Positions 1 to 6,543 of a DNA stretch of 10,610 bases are shown here, one piece after another (within the stretch, counting starts at the first letter, position 1; every line of letters starts with the position of its first letter). Source of the DNA: Patescibacteria group bacterium UBA6899 (GTDB taxonomy: Bacteria; Patescibacteriota; Minisyncoccia; Phycocordibacterales; UBA6899); assembly GCA_002451235.1 (NCBI GenBank), contig DKBN01000039.1, positions 1 to 10,610 of the forward strand. The letters are read 5' to 3'. The position numbers and the translations under genes are program-made. Under the pieces are notes generated by a model. The model was not told the origin of the DNA. It saw only the letters and a list, made by a program, of their open reading frames with translations, and did no database searches.

Positions 1-2
1 TG

Positions 3-2315
3 ATGGAGAAGACGCGGATCAGTGCGGAAAATCTTACCGATGTGGAACGCAAGACTGCGGAAGAGCGATACGGGAATGACCCCGACCGCTATGAACGGTT
101 TGCTGCAGATAAGGCGCAGGATGAGGCGATCGGTATCATGGAAACGGCGATGCGACATAAAAGTGTGGAACTCGGAGCCGAGATTCTCTCTCCCACAGAA
201 CTCGCTCGTCTTGATCCCAAAGAGCAAGCGGAGTATCAAGCACGGATGAATGTCGCGAGCGAGACGGTGAACGCGAAGGATCTCGAGAAAGCATACGAGC
301 AGAACATTGCCGAGAACCTCGAGGAGCGCATTCAGCGGTTCAATGAAGTGGAGCCGGGAACGGCATGGTACTCGAAGCTCGCGACGAAGATGGCCGGAAA
401 GATGATGGAATTCGCCGCTGGGGGTACCGAGAAGAAACTTGCCGCGATCGAAACAGATACGACTCTCTCGCTCACGGAGAAGAACGCGCGGCGAGAAGAG
501 GTGATGAATCGTTTTGGGCGGGGTCAACTCATGAAAGACATGGATCGGATGCTTTCGCAAGCGGGGACCATCGACAAAATGGGCGCATCATTATGGGTAG
601 CGGAAAAAGGACTAAAGGCAGCGGTCGCTGCGATCTCGATCAACAATTTGCACACGATGTACCAGCGTTGGTTCGGTGCGCCGGCGGTGGACCCCGGTAT
701 GGACCGTTTTGTTGCCGGCTCGAATGCGATGCGCCAAGCCGAGATCGGGATAGAACAACGCGCCGGGATGGATCGCTTCATCTCAGGAGCGAACGCGTCG
801 CGTGCAGCAGATATTGCCATCGAGCAACAGGCGGGGATGAACCGCTTTGTGGAAGGAACGCAAGCGATGCGCGATGCCGAATGGCGGATCGGGAACTCAT
901 CGCTCTCGGACATGGAACGCTTCACGGAAGGCGCTCATGCGACGCGATTCGTCGACCAAGAGATCGAATCAGCAGCGAATTATGTTCCTCCGGCGGACGA
1001 AATGAACGTGTTCGAATACGAATTTCCTGGCGGAGCGGAAACAGTTCCGGAGTATACGGTCGCTTCTGGAGACAATCTTACGAAGATCTTCGAGGCAAAT
1101 CTGCCGTCGCTTCAAGGACTCTCGCCGGCCAAGCAGGAACATGCGATCCAAGGCGTGCTGCGAGCCATGTCCCCGGAAGATCTTCAACAGCTCGGCGTCA
1201 CGAGCGGCAATATGGACCTTATCCACCCGGGTGAGCATCTTGATCTCAATAAATTTAACGAACTTGTAGCCGGCAAACTAGGTGGTGGCGGCGGCGGGGG
1301 AATCGGAAGCACAGTGATAAGCAGCGGGCACGGAGGTTTGGCTGGCGCGGGAGCCGGAGGAGGATTCGGCGGCGGTGTTCCCCCGGGGAGCGAGGGGGTC
1401 ATAGACCCGAATATGACGCTCGGACCAGGAGAACAATTCGTTTCCGAGGATGAGCTTCAAGGGACGCTTGGCGGTCATGACGGTACGGGCGTAACGCAAG
1501 AATCCGCGGTCTCGACAGCTCAGGTTCACGAAACAGGAGGAGTTTCTCATGGCGAGGAAATGCGCGCCCAAGAGGCGGTGACGACCACAGAAGCGGAGCA
1601 TCCTCAGCCGCAACAGGCGCCAACTCCTGAACATCAGGCTTCATCGCCAGTCGAGACTGATCCGCGTATGGTACGGACCGGAGGACCAACAGTCGGTGGC
1701 ACCGAGGCGCAGCGTTTGGTTGGAGGAATGGAAAATCCAGCTATGAATGACCCGTTAGTGCAACAGTACGCGAACCGCCCTGAGATGCAGGCGCTCCTCT
1801 CGAGGCAGGGTGCGGCGATCAAGAATTATTTTGATTCTCAGGATCTCAGTGTGGGGCAAAGGAGGCAGACGCTTGAAGACGCATTTCAGAGGAGAATGCA
1901 CGACATTGACCTTCAACAGCAACGATATCTCCAAGACCAAGCGCAACTTTCCGGTATTCGGGCGGCACAACGAGGAAATGATGCCATCCAAGGCGCAGGG
2001 AGAGCGGTGATCGATCAAACGATCTACAACCGCAACCCCAAACCTGCGTTTCAGGGGGTCGCATCAAGATTCTTCAATTCGGTGCTCGGCGAGGCTACGC
2101 AAACCGCTCCCAGGGAAGCTCACGCGGTCGATAATCGATTGCTGGCCTTCGATCGCATGCGTCAGGACCTGTCGATCCGCCACACTCGCGAGCTGACCAA
2201 TCTTGATGACTCTATACAGCGTGCGAAAGATAATTTCGTCGTTCAGCAGGTCAATCAAGCAAGAAGCGCCGCGCAACGTTTGATGCAGCAAGATATCCGA
2301 AAGGGGACGATCTGA
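3..2315 (+). CDS. Large coiled-coil/repeat protein with LysM-like domain (paralog A)
   Basis: Function unknown. From the first visible ATG it encodes 770 residues. No in-frame stop precedes that ATG within the window, and the N-terminus aligns to the middle of the next gene's product, so the true start may lie upstream. Visible regions: a charged helical part (about 1-145); a block shared with the neighbour (about 117-212) with the core FGRGQLMKDMDRMLSQAGT; four tandem 22-25-residue repeats (233-325); an expanded LysM-like domain (351-418) that begins YTVASGDNLTKI and ends with HPGEHLDL; a Gly-rich linker (427-462) with seven consecutive glycines; a Gln/Glu/Pro/Thr-rich linker (about 500-560); and a Gln/Arg-rich, probably coiled-coil C-terminus (about 585-770). 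No signal peptide or convincing membrane helix is visible. LysM domains usually bind peptidoglycan or chitin-like glycans, but the middle of this one is lengthened, so ligand binding is only inferred. The coding call is secure; the function is not. Confidence 0.85.
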   Translation: MEKTRISAENLTDVERKTAEERYGNDPDRYERFAADKAQDEAIGIMETAMRHKSVELGAEILSPTELARLDPKEQAEYQARMNVASETVNAKDLEKAYEQNIAENLEERIQRFNEVEPGTAWYSKLATKMAGKMMEFAAGGTEKKLAAIETDTTLSLTEKNARREEVMNRFGRGQLMKDMDRMLSQAGTIDKMGASLWVAEKGLKAAVAAISINNLHTMYQRWFGAPAVDPGMDRFVAGSNAMRQAEIGIEQRAGMDRFISGANASRAADIAIEQQAGMNRFVEGTQAMRDAEWRIGNSSLSDMERFTEGAHATRFVDQEIESAANYVPPADEMNVFEYEFPGGAETVPEYTVASGDNLTKIFEANLPSLQGLSPAKQEHAIQGVLRAMSPEDLQQLGVTSGNMDLIHPGEHLDLNKFNELVAGKLGGGGGGGIGSTVISSGHGGLAGAGAGGGFGGGVPPGSEGVIDPNMTLGPGEQFVSEDELQGTLGGHDGTGVTQESAVSTAQVHETGGVSHGEEMRAQEAVTTTEAEHPQPQQAPTPEHQASSPVETDPRMVRTGGPTVGGTEAQRLVGGMENPAMNDPLVQQYANRPEMQALLSRQGAAIKNYFDSQDLSVGQRRQTLEDAFQRRMHDIDLQQQRYLQDQAQLSGIRAAQRGNDAIQGAGRAVIDQTIYNRNPKPAFQGVASRFFNSVLGEATQTAPREAHAVDNRLLAFDRMRQDLSIRHTRELTNLDDSIQRAKDNFVVQQVNQARSAAQRLMQQDIRKGTI
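699..977 (+). repeat. Four tandem 22-25-residue coding repeats
   Basis: Four consecutive copies begin at residues 233, 256, 279 and 304 of the first protein. The pattern is M-[DNE]-R-F-x2-G-x2-A-x-R, followed by a mixed charged and hydrophobic helix and a short GIEQRAG-like joint. The unit starts read MDRFVAGSNAMRQAE, MDRFISGANASRAAD, MNRFVEGTQAMRDAE and MERFTEGAHATRFVD. The first two copies are exactly 69 bp long and the third is 75 bp. At the DNA level the copies have diverged, so the array is old or under protein-level selection rather than a fresh slippage product. The neighbouring paralog lacks this array at the equivalent place. Confidence 0.85.
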
Positions 2316-2324
2316 TAATTTGGA

Positions 2325-2349
2325 CCCTCATTCGGACAACCGAAAGGGG
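2325..2349 (+). other. Intergenic stem-loop after paralog A
   Basis: TTCGG (2331-2335) pairs with CCGAA (2340-2344) around an ACAA loop. Outside this, CCCT (2325-2328) can pair with GGGG (2346-2349) across a small internal loop. No U-tract follows, so it is not a typical intrinsic terminator. It could still shape the 3' end of the upstream message. Confidence 0.35.
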
Positions 2350-2378
2350 AGAGAATAGAGTCTTTACTCACTGCAAGG

Positions 2379-2384
2379 TATACT
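2379..2384 (+). promoter_or_regulatory. Predicted -10 box (TATACT) of paralog B, near-leaderless
   Basis: TATACT lies 13 nt before the ATG at 2398. The same GGTATACT string precedes the gene at 6544. Transcription would start around 2391, leaving about 7 nt of leader and no room for a Shine-Dalgarno, and none is seen. The -35 region is weak. Confidence 0.5.
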
Positions 2385-2397
2385 TGCCTCATAACGT

Positions 2398-5055
2398 ATG
2401 CCAGAGGATATTACTCCAGAGCGAACTCCGAACCAGCAACAACCAATAGCATCGCAGGTCAACGAGGTCTCCGAGCATCTTCGTGCCACAATCGCAGCAC
2501 TTAGGGAGAAGCGTTCAGATTTGTCGATTCCCGTCCCATCCGAAAAGCTCCCGGAGATCTTTTCCGGCGAAGAGATCGATCGGAGGATCGAAGAATTGGA
2601 GAGAGGAACAGAAACGGGGTTACCAGTCCAGGATACGCGAGTATACATGGACGACAACGCCTATCTTCCCCAGATACCGACATTGACCGATCGAATGGAC
2701 CTCCCCGAGATCCCAACGCTTACGGAAAGAATAGACGAGGGGGGCATGGGGCCGGTATTGACTGAAGCACAATTGCACGAGCGACAAGGACGAGTAGTGC
2801 TCAAAGAATTTGGTTTTCCGACAGACGTTCCACCGGAAGGCGTTCAGGTCGGCGTTTCACAAGAAGAAGTGGACGAGATCGTGAAGGGGAACAGAGGAGG
2901 CGGTCCAAACGAGATCATCTTACAGGGAAATGATGCAAAGGCCGAGATCGCAAGATTGCAAGGGCAGGCGAAAGCACTCGCCGAGATAATTGCGCAACCC
3001 AAAAACGTTGAAGAGAGGGATCGTGCGCTTCGAGAGCAGAAACGTGTGCTTGGAAAACTGGAATTCTTGGGCGTGATGTCCCGGAACGGAAAAGAGTCTC
3101 CGGTGATGTTCGAAACGCAGGGGCTCAAGATAGAAGACCAGAAAGAATTCTTGCAGGCGACCCCAGAACAGCAAGAATCATTCGGATTGAACGTGCTCAA
3201 CGTGGGACACAAGGTCGAAGAGGTAAAATCGAGGACATTCCGCGGGGCGGCGAATTGGATCGGAGGAAGATTCAAGAATGGTTCGACGATGTCAAAATTC
3301 TTCTCTGGTCTCGGTAAACATTTTGAGCAAAAGGAGGAATTCGCTAGAACGGGACTAAGGGAGATCGATTCCGCGATCAAAGAGCGGGGTGTTGCCGGCG
3401 CCGCGAAAAAGGGTGGAGTGTGGCAGCGGGTGAGGGACACCGGGCTCCTTCTTGGGAACGTCACGAAATGGGGGAGGAATCTAAGCGATGCGCTCGGGCT
3501 CACAGTATTCCTTCCTACGCGCTGGTTCATGCTCGGTTCACAGGCGGCAGCGACCGGTATCGGTACAGCGAAGGAGGTGCGTTTTGAGAATGAAGAAGTA
3601 AGAGAGCGGAACCGCATCGAAGATATCGAGAAAGCGGCTGAAGAAGCATGGGCGATCTATGAGCAGGCGATGAAGAATAAAGGGCTCGACCCGGATGGCG
3701 AACGAACGGGGATAACCGGAGGTGAGCTTGCGGCGGCATACAGGGAGAAGCTCCCGAAAGATCTCATTGACCGTATCGCTCGCGAACCGAAAGAAGGGAT
3801 CGGGCTTACGCTCGTGGATCGCTTGTTCCGTCCGCATATCGAGGCCAAGGCGCGCGGGATCCAAAAGAAGCTCGATAGGGTCGATAATGAGAACCTCTCT
3901 TTGCAAGAGAAGGCCAAGAAAAAACAGGAGATCCTGCTTCGCTTCGGGCGCTCGCGCATGTTCCACGATTTCGATCGCATGCTTTCCGAACAAGGGACTA
4001 TGGATGCGCTTGCTGCTTTTGGGCATATGGGAGAACGCGTGGCGCAGGGCGTGGTTTACGGCATGATGGCGGAGACCTGGACACGGCTGATCTATGACCG
4101 CATCGCCGACTCATTCTCCGCGCTCGGTGAGCAGCCCGCCCCACCCGGAGAAATAACCTCGGCTGTCAACAAGGAGATGGTGGAAGGGGTCGTGGGGGGG
4201 CATGCTCCGGCAGCCCACACGTTTGTCGATGAGCATGCCGCATGGAGCGCGGCGGAGCACGGTGGGATCGGTGCTGAACACATTCCACTCCCCCCATATT
4301 CCGTCCAATCGGGCGACTCGTTCTATCGCATCATCGCTGAGAAGATCCCCGAGTTTCGAGACATGGGGCAAGGGCAGATGCAGAACCATGCGATGGCGAA
4401 TTTCTTAAGCAAGCTTTCGGGCCAAGAACTCGAATCCATCGGGATCAAGGGAGGGAATCCCCAAGTGATCACCCCAGGCGAATCACTCAATATCGGCAGA
4501 CTCCAAGAACTCCTTCATGAAAAGACCGTCCATGGAATGAATATCGTTGAAGAGGCGGCGCGTCATTATGGCGCATCAGAAGCGATCGACGTTTCGAGTC
4601 AGCATGCGTCGGAGACGGCCCTGACGGACAGCAGCGGTTGGACAGAGACGGTTGAGCCCATCGCGCCGAATGTTCAGGAAGAAGCATTTCAAGCGAAGGT
4701 GGATATGATCGGGCGATACACGAACGATCTCATTCCGCAGAGGGACTTCGAGGGGCACCAGGCGCTATGGAACGAAGCGAGCGTGAAACCCGCCAGCGAA
4801 TTCCTCACATCCGCTCCCATCACCGCCGAAGAGGTCTTGCTGCAGAAACGTATGTATTCGCTTTCTGAGCTCACCAAGCTCAAGCCGAATGGATTCGAGA
4901 ACGTTCAAGAATTTCTTCAGCGCGCGTTCGAGAAGTACATCGATATGACCGGTACCGATCCAAAGAAGGGAGAAGACATTGGAGCATATCTGGAGCGCGC
5001 GACAGAAGCATATCTTCGCACGGAGCCGATGTTCAAACTAAGTTTGCCTCGCTAG
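2398..5055 (+). CDS. Large coiled-coil protein with LysM-like domain (paralog B)
   Basis: Function unknown; 885 residues. The start was chosen because it lies just after a TATACT box and no earlier in-frame ATG fits. Visible regions: a Pro/Glu-rich N-terminus with a 12-residue tandem duplication (90-113); a charged helical stretch (about 170-260); a segment with basic and small hydrophobic residues (about 280-395) that might touch a membrane but lacks a clean transmembrane helix; long charged helices (about 395-510); a block shared with the upstream gene (about 463-558) with the core FGRSRMFHDFDRMLSEQGT; an Ala/His-rich linker (about 598-625); an expanded LysM-like domain (634-703) that begins YSVQSGDSFYRI and ends TPGESLNI; and a helical C-terminus. 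No signal peptide is visible. Adjacent position and identical module order show that it is a paralog of the preceding gene, and both may be parts of one envelope-associated or structural assembly. That role is inference. Confidence 0.9.
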   Translation: MPEDITPERTPNQQQPIASQVNEVSEHLRATIAALREKRSDLSIPVPSEKLPEIFSGEEIDRRIEELERGTETGLPVQDTRVYMDDNAYLPQIPTLTDRMDLPEIPTLTERIDEGGMGPVLTEAQLHERQGRVVLKEFGFPTDVPPEGVQVGVSQEEVDEIVKGNRGGGPNEIILQGNDAKAEIARLQGQAKALAEIIAQPKNVEERDRALREQKRVLGKLEFLGVMSRNGKESPVMFETQGLKIEDQKEFLQATPEQQESFGLNVLNVGHKVEEVKSRTFRGAANWIGGRFKNGSTMSKFFSGLGKHFEQKEEFARTGLREIDSAIKERGVAGAAKKGGVWQRVRDTGLLLGNVTKWGRNLSDALGLTVFLPTRWFMLGSQAAATGIGTAKEVRFENEEVRERNRIEDIEKAAEEAWAIYEQAMKNKGLDPDGERTGITGGELAAAYREKLPKDLIDRIAREPKEGIGLTLVDRLFRPHIEAKARGIQKKLDRVDNENLSLQEKAKKKQEILLRFGRSRMFHDFDRMLSEQGTMDALAAFGHMGERVAQGVVYGMMAETWTRLIYDRIADSFSALGEQPAPPGEITSAVNKEMVEGVVGGHAPAAHTFVDEHAAWSAAEHGGIGAEHIPLPPYSVQSGDSFYRIIAEKIPEFRDMGQGQMQNHAMANFLSKLSGQELESIGIKGGNPQVITPGESLNIGRLQELLHEKTVHGMNIVEEAARHYGASEAIDVSSQHASETALTDSSGWTETVEPIAPNVQEEAFQAKVDMIGRYTNDLIPQRDFEGHQALWNEASVKPASEFLTSAPITAEEVLLQKRMYSLSELTKLKPNGFENVQEFLQRAFEKYIDMTGTDPKKGEDIGAYLERATEAYLRTEPMFKLSLPR
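2665..2736 (+). repeat. 12-residue tandem duplication in paralog B
   Basis: Residues 90-101 (LPQIPTLTDRMD) are followed directly by residues 102-113 (LPEIPTLTERID). Nine of twelve positions are identical and the other three are conservative. The DNA copies differ at many positions, so the duplication is not recent. The motif looks like a short extended Pro/Thr linker; its role is unknown. Confidence 0.8.
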
Positions 5056-5061
5056 AAGAGT

Positions 5062-5090
5062 TTGCTGGAAAGGATCTTTTCGACTATGAT
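5062..5090 (+). promoter_or_regulatory. Predicted ndk promoter
   Basis: TTGCTG (5062-5067) and TATGAT (5085-5090) are separated by exactly 17 bp and resemble a housekeeping-sigma promoter. Predicted transcription start is near 5097, giving a leader of about 20 nt without an evident Shine-Dalgarno before the ATG at 5117. The segment lies just after the stop of paralog B, so ndk probably has its own promoter. Confidence 0.5.
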
Positions 5091-5116
5091 GGGGCCGTTA
5101 CTCATCATTTTTTCTT

Positions 5117-5728
5117 ATGCGCCGATCATCCCACCCGAAACATGAACTGACTTTCGCGATCCTGAAACCGGATGCTATTCAGCGCGGTCTTGTGGGTGAG
5201 ATCGTCTCTCGTTTCGAGCGCGCCGGACTCAAGATCGTTGCCATGAAATTGACGATGCTCGAAGAGAAGAAGCTGTGGGACCACTACAATAAGGACGAGT
5301 CATGGTTCTTGAAGAAGGGAGCGAACATCGCAAATGAACGAAAGGCCTCCGGACTTCCTGCAGACAAAGAGCCGATCGAGTATGGGAAGGACATCATCCG
5401 TGCTTTGGTCAAGTTCATGACCTCAGGTCCTGTCGTCGTGCTCGCGATCGAAGGGAACCAAGCGGTCACGGTGGTAAAGAAGCTCGTGGGGGGGACGGAG
5501 CCTTCGACCTCGGACGTCGGCACGATCCGCGGCGATTTTACGCTCGATTCTTACGCGATCTCGGCGATCGATGACCGTGCGGTCCGGAATCTCGTGCATT
5601 GTTCGGATGCCGTGGAAGAAGCGGAACGCGAATTGAAGCTTTGGTTCAAGAAGGACGATCTCATCTCATATCAGCTGATCGCTGAAGCGATACTCTATGA
5701 CGTCAACCTCGACGGCATCATGGAGTGA
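5117..5728 (+). CDS. ndk: Nucleoside diphosphate kinase, long form
   Basis: Transfers the gamma-phosphate of nucleoside triphosphates to nucleoside diphosphates through a phosphohistidine, balancing NTP and dNTP pools in the cytoplasm. The protein is 203 residues, against about 130-150 for typical NDKs. Family marks: LKPDA (16-20), MTSGPVVVLAIEG (101-113), GTIRGDF (135-141), and the active-site segment RNLVHCSDAVEEAE with catalytic His161 in the NxxH context. Two insertions explain the length. One of about 30 residues follows HYNKDE (56-61). A shorter one between GDF and the active-site NxxH holds a SYAISAIDD stretch. From memory, long forms like this occur in CPR bacteria and some archaea. 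The motif ends HCSDA rather than the usual HGSDS, a mild change. The start is the only ATG ahead of the conserved core; the sequence before it has no Shine-Dalgarno. Confidence 0.95.
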   Translation: MRRSSHPKHELTFAILKPDAIQRGLVGEIVSRFERAGLKIVAMKLTMLEEKKLWDHYNKDESWFLKKGANIANERKASGLPADKEPIEYGKDIIRALVKFMTSGPVVVLAIEGNQAVTVVKKLVGGTEPSTSDVGTIRGDFTLDSYAISAIDDRAVRNLVHCSDAVEEAERELKLWFKKDDLISYQLIAEAILYDVNLDGIME

Positions 5729-5749
5729 GAGGGTGTAGACAAGGGTTTT

Positions 5750-5780
5750 TGTGCATAACCTGTGGATAGCTTGTGGATAA
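5750..5780 (-). promoter_or_regulatory. Cluster of three DnaA-box-like sites with 11-bp phasing
   Basis: Read on the minus strand, the sites are TTATCCACA (5772-5780, perfect consensus), CTATCCACA (5761-5769) and TTATGCACA (5750-5758). Each start is exactly 11 bp from the next, about one helical turn. A weaker TTGTCTACA lies at 5734-5742. An A/T-rich stretch (5779-5802) adjoins the perfect box and could serve as an unwinding element. Head-to-tail boxes of this kind are typical of bacterial replication origins, and they also occur in DnaA-regulated promoters. The surrounding genes are not the usual origin neighbours, and the genes on the left run toward the cluster rather than away from it. 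Binding by DnaA is well supported as a prediction; origin function is not. Confidence 0.6.
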
Positions 5781-5832
5781 ATGTGAGAAAAATGTTTTTC
5801 TTCCGCGCATAATCATGCGTCGCAAAACCGCT

Positions 5833-5862
5833 TTGCGGGAAAGAGACCCGTAGCAGTATAAT
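5833..5862 (+). promoter_or_regulatory. Predicted promoter with perfect TATAAT box
   Basis: TTGCGG (5833-5838) and TATAAT (5857-5862) are separated by 18 bp. The predicted start lies near 5869, exactly where a foldable segment begins. The -35 element sits inside a small inverted repeat (CCGC TTT GCGG), and the DnaA-box cluster lies about 55-85 bp upstream of the -35, which would allow a bound protein to influence this promoter. Confidence 0.6.
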
Positions 5863-5868
5863 CAGAAC

Positions 5869-6034
5869 GTATTCGGAAAATCCATAGCAGTAATCAGGGC
5901 TGCCCGGCGAATACATAATCGTTTGGGGTCATGAAACTTCAAACCTAGGGTGCCCACGTAACATATGCTGGTTACATCCGAATACTTGTATTGAGAACAG
6001 CGCTTCTCGTTTCGCACGAAAGCGCTGTTCTTGT
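5869..6034 (+). ncRNA. Candidate structured RNA (small RNA or leader)
   Basis: Not recognised as a known family. The segment starts at a predicted transcription start and folds as a rod by inspection. GTATTCGG (5869-5876) pairs with CCGAATAC (5978-5985). GTAATC (5890-5895) pairs with GGTTAC (5970-5975). GGGC and CCC (5897-5905) pair with GGG and GCCC (5948-5955) around a small internal loop. GTTTG (5921-5925) pairs with CAAAC (5940-5944). A long, separate hairpin follows at 5993-6032. No open frame of useful length is seen; the short ATG at 5931 would encode only MKLQT. The shape would fit a 6S-like RNA or a riboswitch-type leader of the membrane protein gene at 6047. Motifs of SRP RNA, RNase P RNA and tmRNA were not found. 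Pairings were made by eye without energy calculation. Confidence 0.45.
5993..6032 (+). terminator. Long hairpin, possible terminator or attenuator
   Basis: AGAACAGCGCTT (5994-6005) pairs perfectly with AAGCGCTGTTCT (6020-6031), and TCGT (6007-6010) pairs with ACGA (6016-6019) around a TTCGC loop. The stem is very stable, but the tail reads TTGTCCC rather than a clean U-tract, so termination would be partial. It lies 15 nt before the ATG at 6047, so it may attenuate that gene or protect the 3' end of the upstream RNA. Confidence 0.5.
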
Positions 6035-6046
6035 CCCAGTACCCAC

Positions 6047-6478
6047 ATGATAAAAGGTCTCTCGCTCAAAACAATCATTTTGATCTTAGCCGCCATCATG
6101 ATCGCGAACGCGATCGCGTATTGGAAGCACCTGTATTTTTATGTCCGGTGGTTCGATATCCCGATGCATCTGATCTCTGGGTTTTGGATAGCAGCAACCG
6201 TATGCTCTTTTCTTGCGAATGCTTCGAAACACTCCCATGCCGCGATCGACCGCAGTGTCGCGTTCTTTGCGTCGATCGGGGCTGTGATGACTGCGGGCAT
6301 CCTTTGGGAACTTTTTGAATTCAGTGCCAAGAACCTTATCATATTCGACCCGCATGAGGCGTACGACACGCTTTCGGATCTCGCGAACGATTTCTTGGGC
6401 GGCATCCTCGGCTCACTCTTCCTCTTGGTGGGGAGATATGTTCCTCCTGTATCAAAAATGCAAAAAACGGAACAGTAA
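6047..6478 (+). CDS. Small four-helix membrane protein, possibly YjdF/DUF2238-like
   Basis: 143 residues with four predicted membrane helices at about 9-26, 38-58, 72-92 and 114-132. Polar and charged residues sit in or beside the helices: DIPMH (37-41) with Gly45, WELFEF (87-92), and a D-rich DTLSDLANDF segment (107-116) just before the last helix, which is glycine-rich. This arrangement resembles the DUF2238/YjdF group of small inner-membrane proteins, whose role is unknown; I recognise the pattern only loosely. No Shine-Dalgarno is present before the ATG. The gene lies directly downstream of the structured segment and long hairpin, so it may be controlled by that leader. The C-terminal tail is hydrophilic (KMQKTEQ). 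Confidence 0.8.
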   Translation: MIKGLSLKTIILILAAIMIANAIAYWKHLYFYVRWFDIPMHLISGFWIAATVCSFLANASKHSHAAIDRSVAFFASIGAVMTAGILWELFEFSAKNLIIFDPHEAYDTLSDLANDFLGGILGSLFLLVGRYVPPVSKMQKTEQ

Positions 6479-6530
6479 GAGCAAAAGATGACACAGATCT
6501 CTCCGTAGTGAGCTTTGGATCGGTTCAGGG

Positions 6531-6536
6531 TATACT
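6531..6536 (+). promoter_or_regulatory. Predicted -10 box (TATACT) of the beta-CASP RNase gene, leaderless
   Basis: TATACT ends 7 nt before the ATG at 6544, so the predicted transcription start falls on or next to the start codon itself. The context GGTATACT is identical to that before the gene at 2398. The -35 region (around 6508-6513, GTGAGC) is weak. No Shine-Dalgarno is visible. Confidence 0.55.
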
Positions 6537-6543
6537 AAGACCG

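Noticed and set aside
365..1234. 289-codon plus-strand open frame inside paralog A
   Set aside because: It overlaps a well-supported gene in another frame, and its translation is Arg/Ser/Gly-rich without pattern, as expected of a frame shadow.
2844..3617. 257-codon minus-strand open frame inside paralog B
   Set aside because: Antisense shadow with Ser/Pro/Phe-rich composition; the sense frame has clear module similarity to its paralog.
5806..5819. Inverted repeat CGCAT-AATC-ATGCG
   Set aside because: Short and without a U-tract, so not a terminator for ndk; it may be a chance palindrome, although it lies beside the DnaA boxes.
5931..5948. Leader peptide ATG AAA CTT CAA ACC TAG
   Set aside because: Only five codons; the GGGG before it is too close for a good Shine-Dalgarno, and the codons give no obvious attenuation signal.
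5869..6034. Known RNAs: SRP RNA, RNase P RNA, tmRNA or tRNA
   Set aside because: No GGAAG-type SRP loop motif, no RNase P conserved blocks, no tmRNA or tRNA acceptor and T-arm pattern found on either strand.
6508..6543. GTG start of the beta-CASP gene at 6508
   Set aside because: The TATACT box lies inside the extension, and the protein core fits the ATG at 6544.
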